Of a stretch of 64,000 nt of DNA, positions 50,996-59,636 are shown in pieces; within the stretch, counting starts at the first letter, position 1; every line of letters starts with the position of its first letter. The notes beneath the pieces are model-generated. The model worked only from the letters and a program-made list of their open reading frames with translations. It did not search any database and had not been told where the DNA came from. Location: contig CAMPHF010000007.1 in the NCBI GenBank assembly GCA_946885915.1, positions 1 to 64,000 of the forward strand, written 5' to 3'. A program made the position numbers and the translations under genes. This stretch comes from an uncultured Idiomarina sp. (GTDB lineage Bacteria; Pseudomonadota; Gammaproteobacteria; Enterobacterales; Alteromonadaceae).

Positions 50996-52213
50996 ATGAG
51001 TGAATTAGGACCTATTTTCCGCGCCATGTTGCGCAACAAAGTCGGCGCCCTGCTATTGGCGCTACAAATTGCGCTTACCATGACCATTATGGTGAACGCC
51101 ATTCATATGATTGAAAACCGCAGTAGCTTAATGGCTCGTGAATCTGGTTTAGACGAAGCCAATCAGTTTTACATCACCAGCACCGGCTATCGGGATGATT
51201 TTAATGAAACCCTAGTGGTCGATGAAGACTTGCGCTTGATCCGCCAGCTACCTGGGGTGGTCGATGCCACCCAAATTAACGCCATTCCATTAAGCGGTGG
51301 TGGCTGGTCTATGGGGTTGGCGACCAGTACCGATGATGACGCTTTAAGCGTCGGCATTGCGGTTTATTTTGTCGATGAACATGGGTTAGACGCATTTGCT
51401 GTGGACCTTACCGCGGGGCGTAACTTTGCGCCTAATGATATGAGTGTACGCACCCGTAACGATACCCAGTGGCCGCAAAACACCATCATTACGGCAGCTG
51501 CCGCCGAACGCTTGTTTCCAGACAGTGATCCGGCCTCAGCGGTTGGTAAAACGGTGTTTATTAACGAAGATGAACCCATGACCATTATCGGCATTATGGA
51601 TCAGTTACAAGCGCCTTGGATTGGCTGGAGTCAGCTTGATAATGTGATGTTGGTGCCGCAACGTACCGAGTTTGGCAGCTCGCGCTATTTCATTCGCACC
51701 GAGCCTGGCCAACGCGATCGGTTAATGCAAGAAGTTGAAGCTTTGCTGCTCAGTCGCGACGTGGGGCGGCTAGTTCGTAATGTCACCACCATGACGGAAA
51801 CCCGCGACGAGAGCTATCGTTCCTACAGTGCCATGCAAACTATTCTGTGGGTGATTGTGAGTACCTTAACGGCCATTACCGCGTTAGGTATTGTGGGCAT
51901 GGTGAGCTTTAGTGTGAATCGTCGGCGCAAGCAAATTGGCACGCGCCGCGCCTTGGGCGCCAGCCAAGCCGATATCATCAAACACTTTATGCTGGAAAAC
52001 TTTCTGGTGACCAGTATCGGCTTAGTGTTAGGCCTGGCTTCATCAATTGCACTGAATATGTGGTTAGTCGATGCCTTTAACTTACCGCGAGTGGGCTGGT
52101 ATTACTTGCCGGTGGCAATGGTGGTGTTGTGGTTGGTCGGCCAGTTAGCAGTATTAGGTCCGGCGCGTAAAGCCAGTACCATCTCCCCGGCGCTGGCGAC
52201 CCGCACCGCTTAA
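50996..52213 (+). CDS. ABC transporter permease, FtsX/MacB-PCD family (second)
   Basis: The 405-residue protein shares the topology of the preceding permease: one helix near residue 15-37, a periplasmic domain and three C-terminal helices (about 280-305, 335-360, 375-395). The motif is G-T-R-R-A-L-G-A-S. AGGAG lies upstream. Its periplasmic domain differs clearly in sequence from that of its partner. It is the last gene of the four-gene export operon; the cargo is unknown. Confidence 0.88.
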   Translation: MSELGPIFRAMLRNKVGALLLALQIALTMTIMVNAIHMIENRSSLMARESGLDEANQFYITSTGYRDDFNETLVVDEDLRLIRQLPGVVDATQINAIPLSGGGWSMGLATSTDDDALSVGIAVYFVDEHGLDAFAVDLTAGRNFAPNDMSVRTRNDTQWPQNTIITAAAAERLFPDSDPASAVGKTVFINEDEPMTIIGIMDQLQAPWIGWSQLDNVMLVPQRTEFGSSRYFIRTEPGQRDRLMQEVEALLLSRDVGRLVRNVTTMTETRDESYRSYSAMQTILWVIVSTLTAITALGIVGMVSFSVNRRRKQIGTRRALGASQADIIKHFMLENFLVTSIGLVLGLASSIALNMWLVDAFNLPRVGWYYLPVAMVVLWLVGQLAVLGPARKASTISPALATRTA

Positions 52214-52224
52214 CAGTGTTTAAG

Positions 52225-52249
52225 ATGCGGGGCGCTTAGCGCTCCGCAT
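52225..52249. terminator. Hairpin between convergent permease and lysR genes
   Basis: Arms 52225-52235 and 52239-52249 form an 11-bp stem (one G-T pair) with loop tta. That loop is the lysR stop codon. No U-tract follows on either strand, so intrinsic termination is uncertain. Confidence 0.4.
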
Positions 52250-53177
52250 GCTCTGCGGTTGCCGCCACTAGTTGGCGAAACCAGCGATGGCCAGCATCGT
52301 GTTGCAACAAAGGGCTCCAGATCATGGTGAGTGCTAAGGGTGGTATCGCAAACGGTGGCACCTTAACGGTTAACTCATTATCGTTCTGATACAACGAAGC
52401 AGCTCGGGTCGGCAATGTCGCAATCAAACCTTGCCGGGCTAAATACATGGCCACATGATAGTTCCGGGTAAACACCCGAATGTCACGCTTATGCCCTAAA
52501 TCCGCCAAGGCTTCATCAACCCAACCTAACTTCTGGACATCGTGCGGGTCCATACCTACACCTACGCCGAAGCCGGTTTTGCTCACCCATACATGCTCAG
52601 CCTTTAAATAATTCTCCAGCGTATAATCTTGCAGTAATGGATGGTCGCGGCGCACCAAACAGGAAAAGTTATCATCCCACAGTGCTTTCTGATGAAAGGA
52701 TTGCGGCAGTTTATCGAAGCGGTTAATAGCAATATCGACCTTGCCGTTTTCGACGTCGTGAAAGCTAATATCACTTGGCGTCATAATGTCTAGCGTTACC
52801 CGTGGTGCCTGCTGTTTCAGCGCCTCGAGTAAGCGTGGCATGAGGGTTGAAGCCGCATAATCGGATGCCATAATGCGAAATACGCGGGTTGTGGTTGCCG
52901 CCTCAAATTCCCGCGCCGGTTGCACCATTTCCTCAACGGAATACAGAATTTGGCGCACCTGCTCTTGCATGGCCAAGGCCCGCTCAGTGGGGATCATACC
53001 TTCACTGGTGCGTACCAGAATGGGATCATTTAACAAGTTACGCAGACGTTTCAAACCATTACTCATAGCTGGCTGAGTAATGTTCAACTGGGCAGCGGCT
53101 TTGGTTACATTACGCTCACGCAACAACACATCTAAATACACCAACAAATTTAAGTCGATATCTTTAATGTTATTCAT
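52236..53177 (-). CDS. LysR-family transcriptional regulator
   Basis: The 313-residue regulator has an N-terminal winged helix-turn-helix (about 9-66, with R-N-V-T-K-A-A-A-Q-L-N-I-T-Q-P-A-M-S) and a LysR substrate-binding domain. D-L-N-L-L-V-Y-L-D-V at the start is typical of the NodD/LeuO-type branch. It is convergent with the ABC export operon and follows the large amidohydrolase on the same strand after a terminator. No ribosome site is visible; the U-tract of the terminator runs up to its start codon. The target genes are unknown. Confidence 0.9.
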   Translation of the reverse strand: MNNIKDIDLNLLVYLDVLLRERNVTKAAAQLNITQPAMSNGLKRLRNLLNDPILVRTSEGMIPTERALAMQEQVRQILYSVEEMVQPAREFEAATTTRVFRIMASDYAASTLMPRLLEALKQQAPRVTLDIMTPSDISFHDVENGKVDIAINRFDKLPQSFHQKALWDDNFSCLVRRDHPLLQDYTLENYLKAEHVWVSKTGFGVGVGMDPHDVQKLGWVDEALADLGHKRDIRVFTRNYHVAMYLARQGLIATLPTRAASLYQNDNELTVKVPPFAIPPLALTMIWSPLLQHDAGHRWFRQLVAATAEHAER

Positions 53178-53180
53178 AGA

Positions 53181-53215
53181 AAAAATAAATCCCGCTATAC
53201 GAATATAGCGGGATT
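53181..53215 (-). terminator. Terminator of the large amidohydrolase, abutting lysR
   Basis: A perfect 12-bp stem (53188-53199 with 53204-53215) has, on the minus strand, a stable TTCG tetraloop and is followed by tatttttt. The U-tract ends a few bases before the lysR start codon (53177). Confidence 0.9.
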
Positions 53216-53275
53216 ATATATGGCTTTTGCTGAGCACGCATTAGACCTTTGTCTTAGCGCACTCAGTAAAGGCAA

Positions 53276-56200
53276 TTATTCCCAGAAAAACGGTGGCCGT
53301 TTTACCTGTGCGGGGAATATTTGATCCATAGTTTCAGCATTAAATAAGCGCCCATTGACCATGGTGTGGGTAACTCTATCCGTCACCCGAATATCAGCCA
53401 AAGGATCACCATCAATCACGATGATGTCAGCGAGCTTACCCACTTCTAAACTACCTAGCTGATGGTCCATCCCAAACTCGCGAGCAGGGTTAATGGTACT
53501 GGTCGCCAACGCTTCTAGCGGTGTCATACCACCTTGCGCCATCATCCAAATTTCCCAATGTTGAGCTAAGCCCTCGCGCTGACCATGCGCACCGGCAACT
53601 ACCGGCACCCCAAGATCGGTCAGTTGCTTGGCAACTTCGGCATTATTGAAGTGGTTATAGTGATTGTGAGGTGCCTTTTCACGCCGCATCGAAGCGGCGG
53701 TCACGATATCTTGCGGCACAAACTTACTTAAGCGCGGATGCTTCCACACATCGGTTTCCGCATACCAATAGTTTTCGCCCCAAATACCACCGTAGGCCAC
53801 CCCTAAAGTTGGCGTGTAATAAACGTCGGTTTGTGACCATAACTGACCAATATCATCATACATAGTCGCCACTGGAATGGAGTGCTCAATGGTTGTGTGG
53901 CCATCTACCACCATCGATAAGTTATGTTGCAACAAAGAACCACCCTCAGGCACCACCATCATCTCCAGCTCGCGGGCGGCTTGAATGATTTGCTGACGCT
54001 GATTCCGGCGCGGCTGGTTGTAACTCTTCACCGAGAACGCCCCCACTTTTTTCAAGCGCTCTAAATGAAACTTCGCGTCCTCTAACGAATCCACGTGGGA
54101 CGTGTAACCCGGCCCATTGGCGCCATATAAAATGGTACCCGTTGAGAAAATACGAGGCGCATTAATCAAACCGGCCTTTTGCATTTCACTCGCCGCAAAA
54201 ATTTCCGTAGTGTCGTTGGAAGGATCGTGAATGGCGGTTACCCCAAAGGCTAAGGTGGCATACTGCTTCCAGTTATGTTCTGGAATGATCTCATCATCGC
54301 CTTGCGGACCATGGGCATGACCGTCGAATAACCCCGGCATTACGGTTTTGCCGCGGGTGTCGATGACCTCAGTGCCAGCGGCTACCGCCACTTCGGCTTC
54401 CGGACCTACCGCCACAATTTTGTTGCCTTCCACAATCACCGTGCCGTTCTCATACACCACATCGCCATTCATGGTAATGACTTGGCCGCCCACAAAAGCC
54501 ACGCGGCCATTAGGAATAGCGGCTTTAGCGGTAAAGCTAATGTTGGTGCCTGCCGCAACCGCAATCTCGGCGTCCGCGTTGGCATCAATATTAAATATCC
54601 CTTGCACATCGGCATGGTAAAGCTCAGGCCCCAACGACCAGTAAAGTTGGGTGCCCGCAGCGTTCCAAGAGATATTCTCACCGGCACGGACCGATAATTG
54701 CTCTATCGGCAATTGCTTGTCGGTCGGGCTGATTTGAATAGGCTGCCCCCGCTCAACAAACGGCGTCACGAACACTTTAAAGCGCTCAGCAAAGGCTAAA
54801 TGTTCGCCATCCGGCGAGACTCTGAATTCCGTTGCGTGCTCTGATTTGTACAGGGTATGTTGCTGCTTGGTCTGCATATCAATGGCCTGCAGCGCAGGCA
54901 TGCCATCGTAACCAAGCACATACACGCGATCATTGCGGGCGCCAAACATCGGCTGGCGACCCCGCTCACTCAGTAAGCGCGGCTCGGCATCGCTGGCCAG
55001 CGACAACGCATAAATGCCCGGATTCAAGCCAAGCGTATCTGGGGTAATGTAACCACCCGATATTTTGCGATACACCACTGTTTTGCCATCGGGGCTAAAG
55101 GTTGGTTCAACAAACTTGCCCTTCCCAGTATTCAGCACGCGCGCTTTATTGCTGCGTAAATCATGCAGCACTAGCTGCCCCTGTTGGGCATCATCCCAGG
55201 TTGCATAGACTAAATAACGACCATCCCGCGAATATTGTGGGTACAACTCCCAGCGCTCATTCTGCTTGGTTAAGCGCTCCGGCTCACCGTTAGGCAAGTC
55301 ACGCACATACAAATGGCCAAGCGCTTCATACACCACCTGCTCACCGTCTGGTGCCACTTGTACCATGCGTAGCATTTTCACCGGAAACTCATTTTGATCT
55401 AAGTTTTGCTGGTAGCGTACAGCGGTTTGCACTTGCTTCTCGGTTTCAACCGAGAATGGAATAACTTTGGCACTGCGGCTTGCCACATCAAAGCGCATAA
55501 TTTTGCCGCCCGCCCAGAACACCATTTGCTTGCTATCGGCGGACCAATCCATGGTCGGATACACCCCATGAATCGCCCAGGTTTCTTGCATGTCACGGTC
55601 TAAACCGTCGAATAACCGTGTTTTTTCACCTGTGGCAAGGTCATACAGGTACAACACACTATTGAAATCTTCGCGGCGAATATAAGCCAAATATTTACCA
55701 TCTGGCGATGGCGTAGGCCGAATTGCACCACCGGTTCCGCCTAGCAACACTTCAATATCGCCGGTTTCTCGGTCAAAGCGCTTAATCGTATAAATACCCT
55801 CAATCGAGTCTTTACTGTAATGGAAGGTTTTACCCGGAGTATCGTCTTGAGAAAAGTAAATATAACGACCATCGGGCGAGAACGCCGGTTCGCCCAAGTC
55901 TTTCTGATCGTTCGGCCGCGCGGTCAATTGCACCCCGGTGCCACCTTGTACGTGATACATCCAGACTTCGCCAGCACCTAACGAACGACTGGCAGTGAAG
56001 TGCTTGCGCGCGACTAAATATTGTCCGTCTGGGCTCCAAGCGGGGCTGTTCAACAAGCGGAAGGTTTCATTTGTTACCGCGCGGGCATCACTACCATCGG
56101 CGCGCATCACCCAAATGTTATCGCCGCCACTTTCATCACTGGTGAACGCAATGTACTCGCCATTTGGTGAATACACAGGCTGCATTTGCCAACCAATACC

Positions 56201-56461
56201 ACCACGCAATAGCTCAGCATCACCGCCTTTGGCGGGCATACGATAAATATCGCCAAGCAAATCGAAGACAATATAACGGCCATCAGGACTCAAATCGACA
56301 TTCATCCAGGTGCCTTCATTTACCTTTATGTCAACAGTCTTAAATTCACCTTGGGGCGCATTTACATCCCAAGTGGCCGATTCGGTGGCGACAGATACTG
56401 TCGCTACTGACGAGAGAAGGCATGCCGATAGCGCGCTAGCGATACGATGACGCTTGTACAT
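53276..56461 (-). CDS. Exported TolB-like beta-propeller / amidohydrolase fusion protein
   Basis: The 1061-residue protein has a signal peptide (about 1-26). A long series of PD40/WD40-like propeller blades (about 35-620) follows, with repeated S-P-D-G-x-Y/x-I/V-x-F, e.g. S-P-N-G-E-Y-I-A-F. A C-terminal amidohydrolase domain (about 655-1050) has metal motif D-G-H-A-H-G and A-G-A-H-G-Q. The start at 56461 has AGAAGAG upstream; an extension to 56509 would precede the signal. Such tricorn-like fusions are thought to act on peptides or other C-N bonds in the periplasm; the substrate is unknown. It is a single-gene unit. Confidence 0.88.
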   Translation of the reverse strand: MYKRHRIASALSACLLSSVATVSVATESATWDVNAPQGEFKTVDIKVNEGTWMNVDLSPDGRYIVFDLLGDIYRMPAKGGDAELLRGGIGWQMQPVYSPNGEYIAFTSDESGGDNIWVMRADGSDARAVTNETFRLLNSPAWSPDGQYLVARKHFTASRSLGAGEVWMYHVQGGTGVQLTARPNDQKDLGEPAFSPDGRYIYFSQDDTPGKTFHYSKDSIEGIYTIKRFDRETGDIEVLLGGTGGAIRPTPSPDGKYLAYIRREDFNSVLYLYDLATGEKTRLFDGLDRDMQETWAIHGVYPTMDWSADSKQMVFWAGGKIMRFDVASRSAKVIPFSVETEKQVQTAVRYQQNLDQNEFPVKMLRMVQVAPDGEQVVYEALGHLYVRDLPNGEPERLTKQNERWELYPQYSRDGRYLVYATWDDAQQGQLVLHDLRSNKARVLNTGKGKFVEPTFSPDGKTVVYRKISGGYITPDTLGLNPGIYALSLASDAEPRLLSERGRQPMFGARNDRVYVLGYDGMPALQAIDMQTKQQHTLYKSEHATEFRVSPDGEHLAFAERFKVFVTPFVERGQPIQISPTDKQLPIEQLSVRAGENISWNAAGTQLYWSLGPELYHADVQGIFNIDANADAEIAVAAGTNISFTAKAAIPNGRVAFVGGQVITMNGDVVYENGTVIVEGNKIVAVGPEAEVAVAAGTEVIDTRGKTVMPGLFDGHAHGPQGDDEIIPEHNWKQYATLAFGVTAIHDPSNDTTEIFAASEMQKAGLINAPRIFSTGTILYGANGPGYTSHVDSLEDAKFHLERLKKVGAFSVKSYNQPRRNQRQQIIQAARELEMMVVPEGGSLLQHNLSMVVDGHTTIEHSIPVATMYDDIGQLWSQTDVYYTPTLGVAYGGIWGENYWYAETDVWKHPRLSKFVPQDIVTAASMRREKAPHNHYNHFNNAEVAKQLTDLGVPVVAGAHGQREGLAQHWEIWMMAQGGMTPLEALATSTINPAREFGMDHQLGSLEVGKLADIIVIDGDPLADIRVTDRVTHTMVNGRLFNAETMDQIFPAQVKRPPFFWE

Positions 56462-56680
56462 AAAATGATCTCTTCTGGTTAGCTTTACATATTTTAAGTA
56501 TCTACCCATTGTTTACCGTGCCGCGTCTTGGTTGTCTAGCAACAACAAGACGAACACCGTTAGCGATACGGTCAAATACGTCGCGCAAAACCATTGGCGT
56601 TGTGCGGATTTATTGCTTATCTTTAATGAAGCTTTTAAATAATATGAAATTCAATTAGTTGCCGAGGCGAATACCTTTAA

Positions 56681-58051
56681 ATGCGACAATTACTGGAAGA
56701 CATACTGCTGCAAGTATCGAAGTCGGAGCACATCGACAGCGGCGATTTGAACGCAGCCACAGAAACCATTCTGTGTGCCGTTCGTGATGGTCTTGGGCTT
56801 GCCCGTGCCAGTATTTGGGTATTGAGTTCTGACGCTGCCGCCATTACCTGTCGGTTATTACTCGATATTAATAAGACCGAACGCAGCAGCGGCTTGGTGA
56901 TCACCCAAACCGACTTTCCGAATTACTTTGCGGCGCTGTTAAAAGAGCGCGTGATTGTTGCTCATAATGTGCAAAAAAACGAGGCAACCGCGGATTTTTT
57001 TGACAGCTATTGCCAACCACTCGGCATTACCTCGATGCTGGACTCGCCGCTGCGCCACAAAGGCAAAATGATCGGCATTTTATGTTGTGAACATGTGGGC
57101 CCCATGCGCCAATGGCAAACCGATGAAATAACTTTTGCCAGCGCCATGGCTGATTTGTATGGGCGGGCGGTGAGCGCAGCAGAACGACTGCGCTATGAAG
57201 AAGAGTTACGGCGTCAAAATGAACGCTTAGAAGAAATCGTCGCGGAGCGCACTGAATCGCTGCAAAGTGCCTTACAAAATTTCCAACAAGCCCAAGAGCG
57301 CCTAATTGAAACTGAAAAAATGGCAGCCTTAGGTAAGTTAGTGGCCGGAGTAGCCCATGAGGTAAACACGCCGCTTGGTATTGCGGTAACAGCTATTACG
57401 CATTGTGAACACCGGCTGCAACAGCTACAGAAGCAAATTGATGCGGGCCAACTTTCAAAACGCGCCATGAATGAGTTTATCGACGAGAGTGATCAAGCGT
57501 ATCGATTACTTTCGTCCAATCTTGAGCGCGCCAGCGTGCTCATTCAAAACTTCAAGCGTACCGCGGTTGATCAATCAAGCTTTGAGTTGGTGAATTGTGA
57601 AGTTAAGGCCTACTTAGAAGCCTTAATGTTTAGCCTGCGACCGTTGCTGAAGAAAAAAACCGCAACTGTTGATATTGATTGTGACGACTCGGTAAAAGTG
57701 CGGACTTATCAAGGTGCCATTGCCCAAATTATCACTAATTTAGTCGGTAACAGTTGTAGTCATGGTTTTGCAGACGCGCATGAAGATAATCACATTAGAA
57801 TTCAAGTGCTGCGCTCGGAGCGCGGGATAGAAATAGATTTTGCCGACAATGGACTAGGCATGACCGCCGAGGTCCGTAAACAAGTGTTTGATCCTTTTTA
57901 TACCACGGCTCGTCATAATGGCGGTTCAGGCTTAGGCCTTTATATTGTGTATAACCTCATTACCCAAAAGCTGAAAGGCAGTATTCGAGTCAGCACCGCC
58001 CCCAAACAGGGGGCGCGCTTTCAATTAATGATTCCTGATCTGGTCAACTAA
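56681..58051 (+). CDS. Orphan GAF-domain sensor histidine kinase
   Basis: The 456-residue soluble kinase has a GAF domain (about 20-165), a coiled coil (about 168-215) and the phosphoacceptor H226 in V-A-G-V-A-H-E-V-N-T-P-L. An ATPase domain follows (N-L-V-G-N-S-C-S-H, D-N-G-L-G-M and G-S-G-L-G-L). It has no receiver domain and no response regulator beside it, so its partner is unknown. The GAF ligand may be a small molecule or redox signal; the domain has several Cys (32, 57, 111, 135, 136). It is convergent with the lipoprotein gene, 8 bases apart. Confidence 0.9.
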   Translation: MRQLLEDILLQVSKSEHIDSGDLNAATETILCAVRDGLGLARASIWVLSSDAAAITCRLLLDINKTERSSGLVITQTDFPNYFAALLKERVIVAHNVQKNEATADFFDSYCQPLGITSMLDSPLRHKGKMIGILCCEHVGPMRQWQTDEITFASAMADLYGRAVSAAERLRYEEELRRQNERLEEIVAERTESLQSALQNFQQAQERLIETEKMAALGKLVAGVAHEVNTPLGIAVTAITHCEHRLQQLQKQIDAGQLSKRAMNEFIDESDQAYRLLSSNLERASVLIQNFKRTAVDQSSFELVNCEVKAYLEALMFSLRPLLKKKTATVDIDCDDSVKVRTYQGAIAQIITNLVGNSCSHGFADAHEDNHIRIQVLRSERGIEIDFADNGLGMTAEVRKQVFDPFYTTARHNGGSGLGLYIVYNLITQKLKGSIRVSTAPKQGARFQLMIPDLVN

Positions 58052-58059
58052 CGATTTAC

Positions 58060-58623
58060 TCAAAGTGGGTAAGAGCTTAACCATAAAATCCAAGTTGCAA
58101 CGTCTTGGCCATTCGTTAATCTCGCGGGCTGATACACCACGGAAACTTGCCCCTGACGTGCCACGGCCACGTAGCTATCTGGCACAGCCACAGTCCAAGC
58201 GCGCTTAGCACTGGTTTCTGTCATGTCTGGTCGCGCCGAGAAGAACACCATTTTGCCATACAGTGGCTCTTGTCCGTCCGCTGTATTAACCCGCACATCA
58301 AATGCGTTAGACCCCGCATTCACTGCATTTAATACGGCATTATAGTCAGTGGTGATGTACTGGGTAATGGGCGACATACCCTGCATCCGACCCGGCATGC
58401 CATCAATAAAGACTTGCTGTACACTGGCGTCTTGCACCACTGGTGGGAATGCGGTTTCGCCTGAGCGTATGCGCCACACGCCGCCAACTTCCTCAATACT
58501 GACGCCATCAGTAACCAACACCGCATGTTGTTGCATAACTGATGCCACCGGACGCCACTCAATCGATGTACAGGCCTGTAACAACAACACGCATAAACCG
58601 AAACTTAAGAGTTTTATTTTCAT
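58060..58623 (-). CDS. Uncharacterised lipoprotein of the nonapeptide-repeat locus
   Basis: The 187-residue protein has a lipoprotein signal with lipobox L-L-Q-A-C (Cys18); the mature protein starts C-T-S. I recognise no domain. The rest looks beta-rich, with a tail ending W-I-L-W-L-S-S-Y-P-L. ATG 58623 has AAGGA with 8-base spacing. It starts 47 bases after the repeat-protein stop on the same strand, so the two likely share a transcript and the lipoprotein may anchor or process the repeat protein (inference). Confidence 0.75.
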   Translation of the reverse strand: MKIKLLSFGLCVLLLQACTSIEWRPVASVMQQHAVLVTDGVSIEEVGGVWRIRSGETAFPPVVQDASVQQVFIDGMPGRMQGMSPITQYITTDYNAVLNAVNAGSNAFDVRVNTADGQEPLYGKMVFFSARPDMTETSAKRAWTVAVPDSYVAVARQGQVSVVYQPARLTNGQDVATWILWLSSYPL

Positions 58624-58670
58624 TATTATTTCCTTAATTAACAAAGGCTAAAAAGCGATAACCATCCAAG

Positions 58671-59411
58671 TTACTGCCAATCTTGTACGGCACTACCGTC
58701 GAAGAAACTAAGTGGGAATGGCAATGGACTGCGCAGTTGATAACCGAGCGCATCGTTGGGAGCTATGATACAAGCCAGCGTTTCTGCATCACCGCCTAAT
58801 CGAGCTTGGTCTGCCGCACCGCCAACACGGGCTTGCTCCGCAGCACCACCCACACGTGCTTGTTCGGCAGCACCTCCTACTCGCGCTTGATCAGCACCGC
58901 CCCCGACTCGAGCTTGCTCAGCCGCCCCGCCAACACGAGCTTGTTCCGCAGCACCGCCCACCCGGGCTTGGTCTGCGGCACCACCTACTCGGGCTTGCTC
59001 AGCAGCGCCACCCAGGCGCGCTTGTTCCGCGGCACCACCGAGCCGAGCTTGCTCAGCCGCCCCGCCAATTCGGGCTTGCTCTGCCGCGCCAGCCAAACGA
59101 GCGCCACCGGTACAGGGGCAACTAAACACCATGTCATCGATCAGAAAAATATCTTGAAACTGGTTCGCTCGCCAGAGTGACCGCAATGCTTGCGGATTGG
59201 CGCGGGCATTACTTTTGTCGATGAGCACGCAAGAGTGCCATTCACCATCTTGCGCGCTCACGCGTGCTTGCTCTATTAAGCTTGCAAGATTGGGGCTAAG
59301 CCGAGGTGTGGCCTCGAACATGCTTTGGGTAGCGTTGGTAGCGGTAACTGTGAGTAAAGCTGTCGCCAGCGCAGCCGCGGCAACAACCTGTGGCAATACC
59401 AGATAAGACAT
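58671..59411 (-). CDS. Exported nonapeptide-repeat protein
   Basis: The 246-residue protein has a signal-peptide-like N terminus (about 1-28). A short unique domain (about 30-107) has Cys61, Cys98 and Cys100 (C-P-C). Residues 109-207 are eleven perfect-length copies of a nine-residue repeat (A-A-E/D-Q-A-R-V/L/I-G-G), and a 39-residue C-terminal tail contains one more Cys. The ATG at 59411 is chosen because AAGGA lies 6 bases before it, while the ATG at 59417 abuts it. The nine-residue period with G-G recalls RTX repeats but lacks their Asp; a beta-roll or fibre is possible. I do not recognise the family. Confidence 0.8.
   Translation of the reverse strand: MSYLVLPQVVAAAALATALLTVTATNATQSMFEATPRLSPNLASLIEQARVSAQDGEWHSCVLIDKSNARANPQALRSLWRANQFQDIFLIDDMVFSCPCTGGARLAGAAEQARIGGAAEQARLGGAAEQARLGGAAEQARVGGAADQARVGGAAEQARVGGAAEQARVGGGADQARVGGAAEQARVGGAAEQARVGGAADQARLGGDAETLACIIAPNDALGYQLRSPLPFPLSFFDGSAVQDWQ
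58791..59087 (-). repeat. Eleven 27-bp tandem repeats coding for A-A-E-Q-A-R-x-G-G
   Basis: The 297 bases divide exactly into eleven 27-base units in frame. Gln is always CAA, but Ala, Arg, Val/Leu and Gly codons differ from unit to unit, so no two units are identical in DNA. Degenerate half-units (G-G-A-R-L-A-G before, D-A-E-T-L-A after) flank the array. Confidence 0.95.
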
Positions 59412-59548
59412 AACCATTCCTTGTGTCGTGAACGACTATGAGAGCGCAGTGAGAAACACCTCAATTATTTAGCACAACAATCGAATTTCGGCGAGTGAAA
59501 TCAGCCGCGCTAGCTAAACTTTCAAACGACATTTGCTTTATCAAACTA

Positions 59549-59562
59549 TTTCAAATTTGAAA
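59549..59562. promoter_or_regulatory. 14-bp palindrome in the divergent region of the repeat locus
   Basis: TTTCAAATTTGAAA is a perfect palindrome between the repeat-protein gene and the CsgG-like lipoprotein gene. Fourteen bases after it is TATACT (59577-59582), a -10-like box. The palindrome could be an operator for one or both genes. I see no gene in this 225-base gap. Confidence 0.4.
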
Positions 59563-59636
59563 GCCAAATTCTGGCCTATACTCAGTTCGCCCTTAACATA
59601 ATCTTTACTAGTTAAACCCAAGAGTAGGCCCTACCA

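Noticed and set aside
52225..52249. Strong terminator at the permease/lysR junction
   Set aside because: The stem is good, but no run of T follows on either strand; kept only as a low-confidence hairpin.
58806..59180. Open frames opposite the nonapeptide repeat array on the plus strand
   Set aside because: They exist because a 27-base repeat keeps all frames open; they lack starts with ribosome sites and codon use is dictated by the minus-strand gene.
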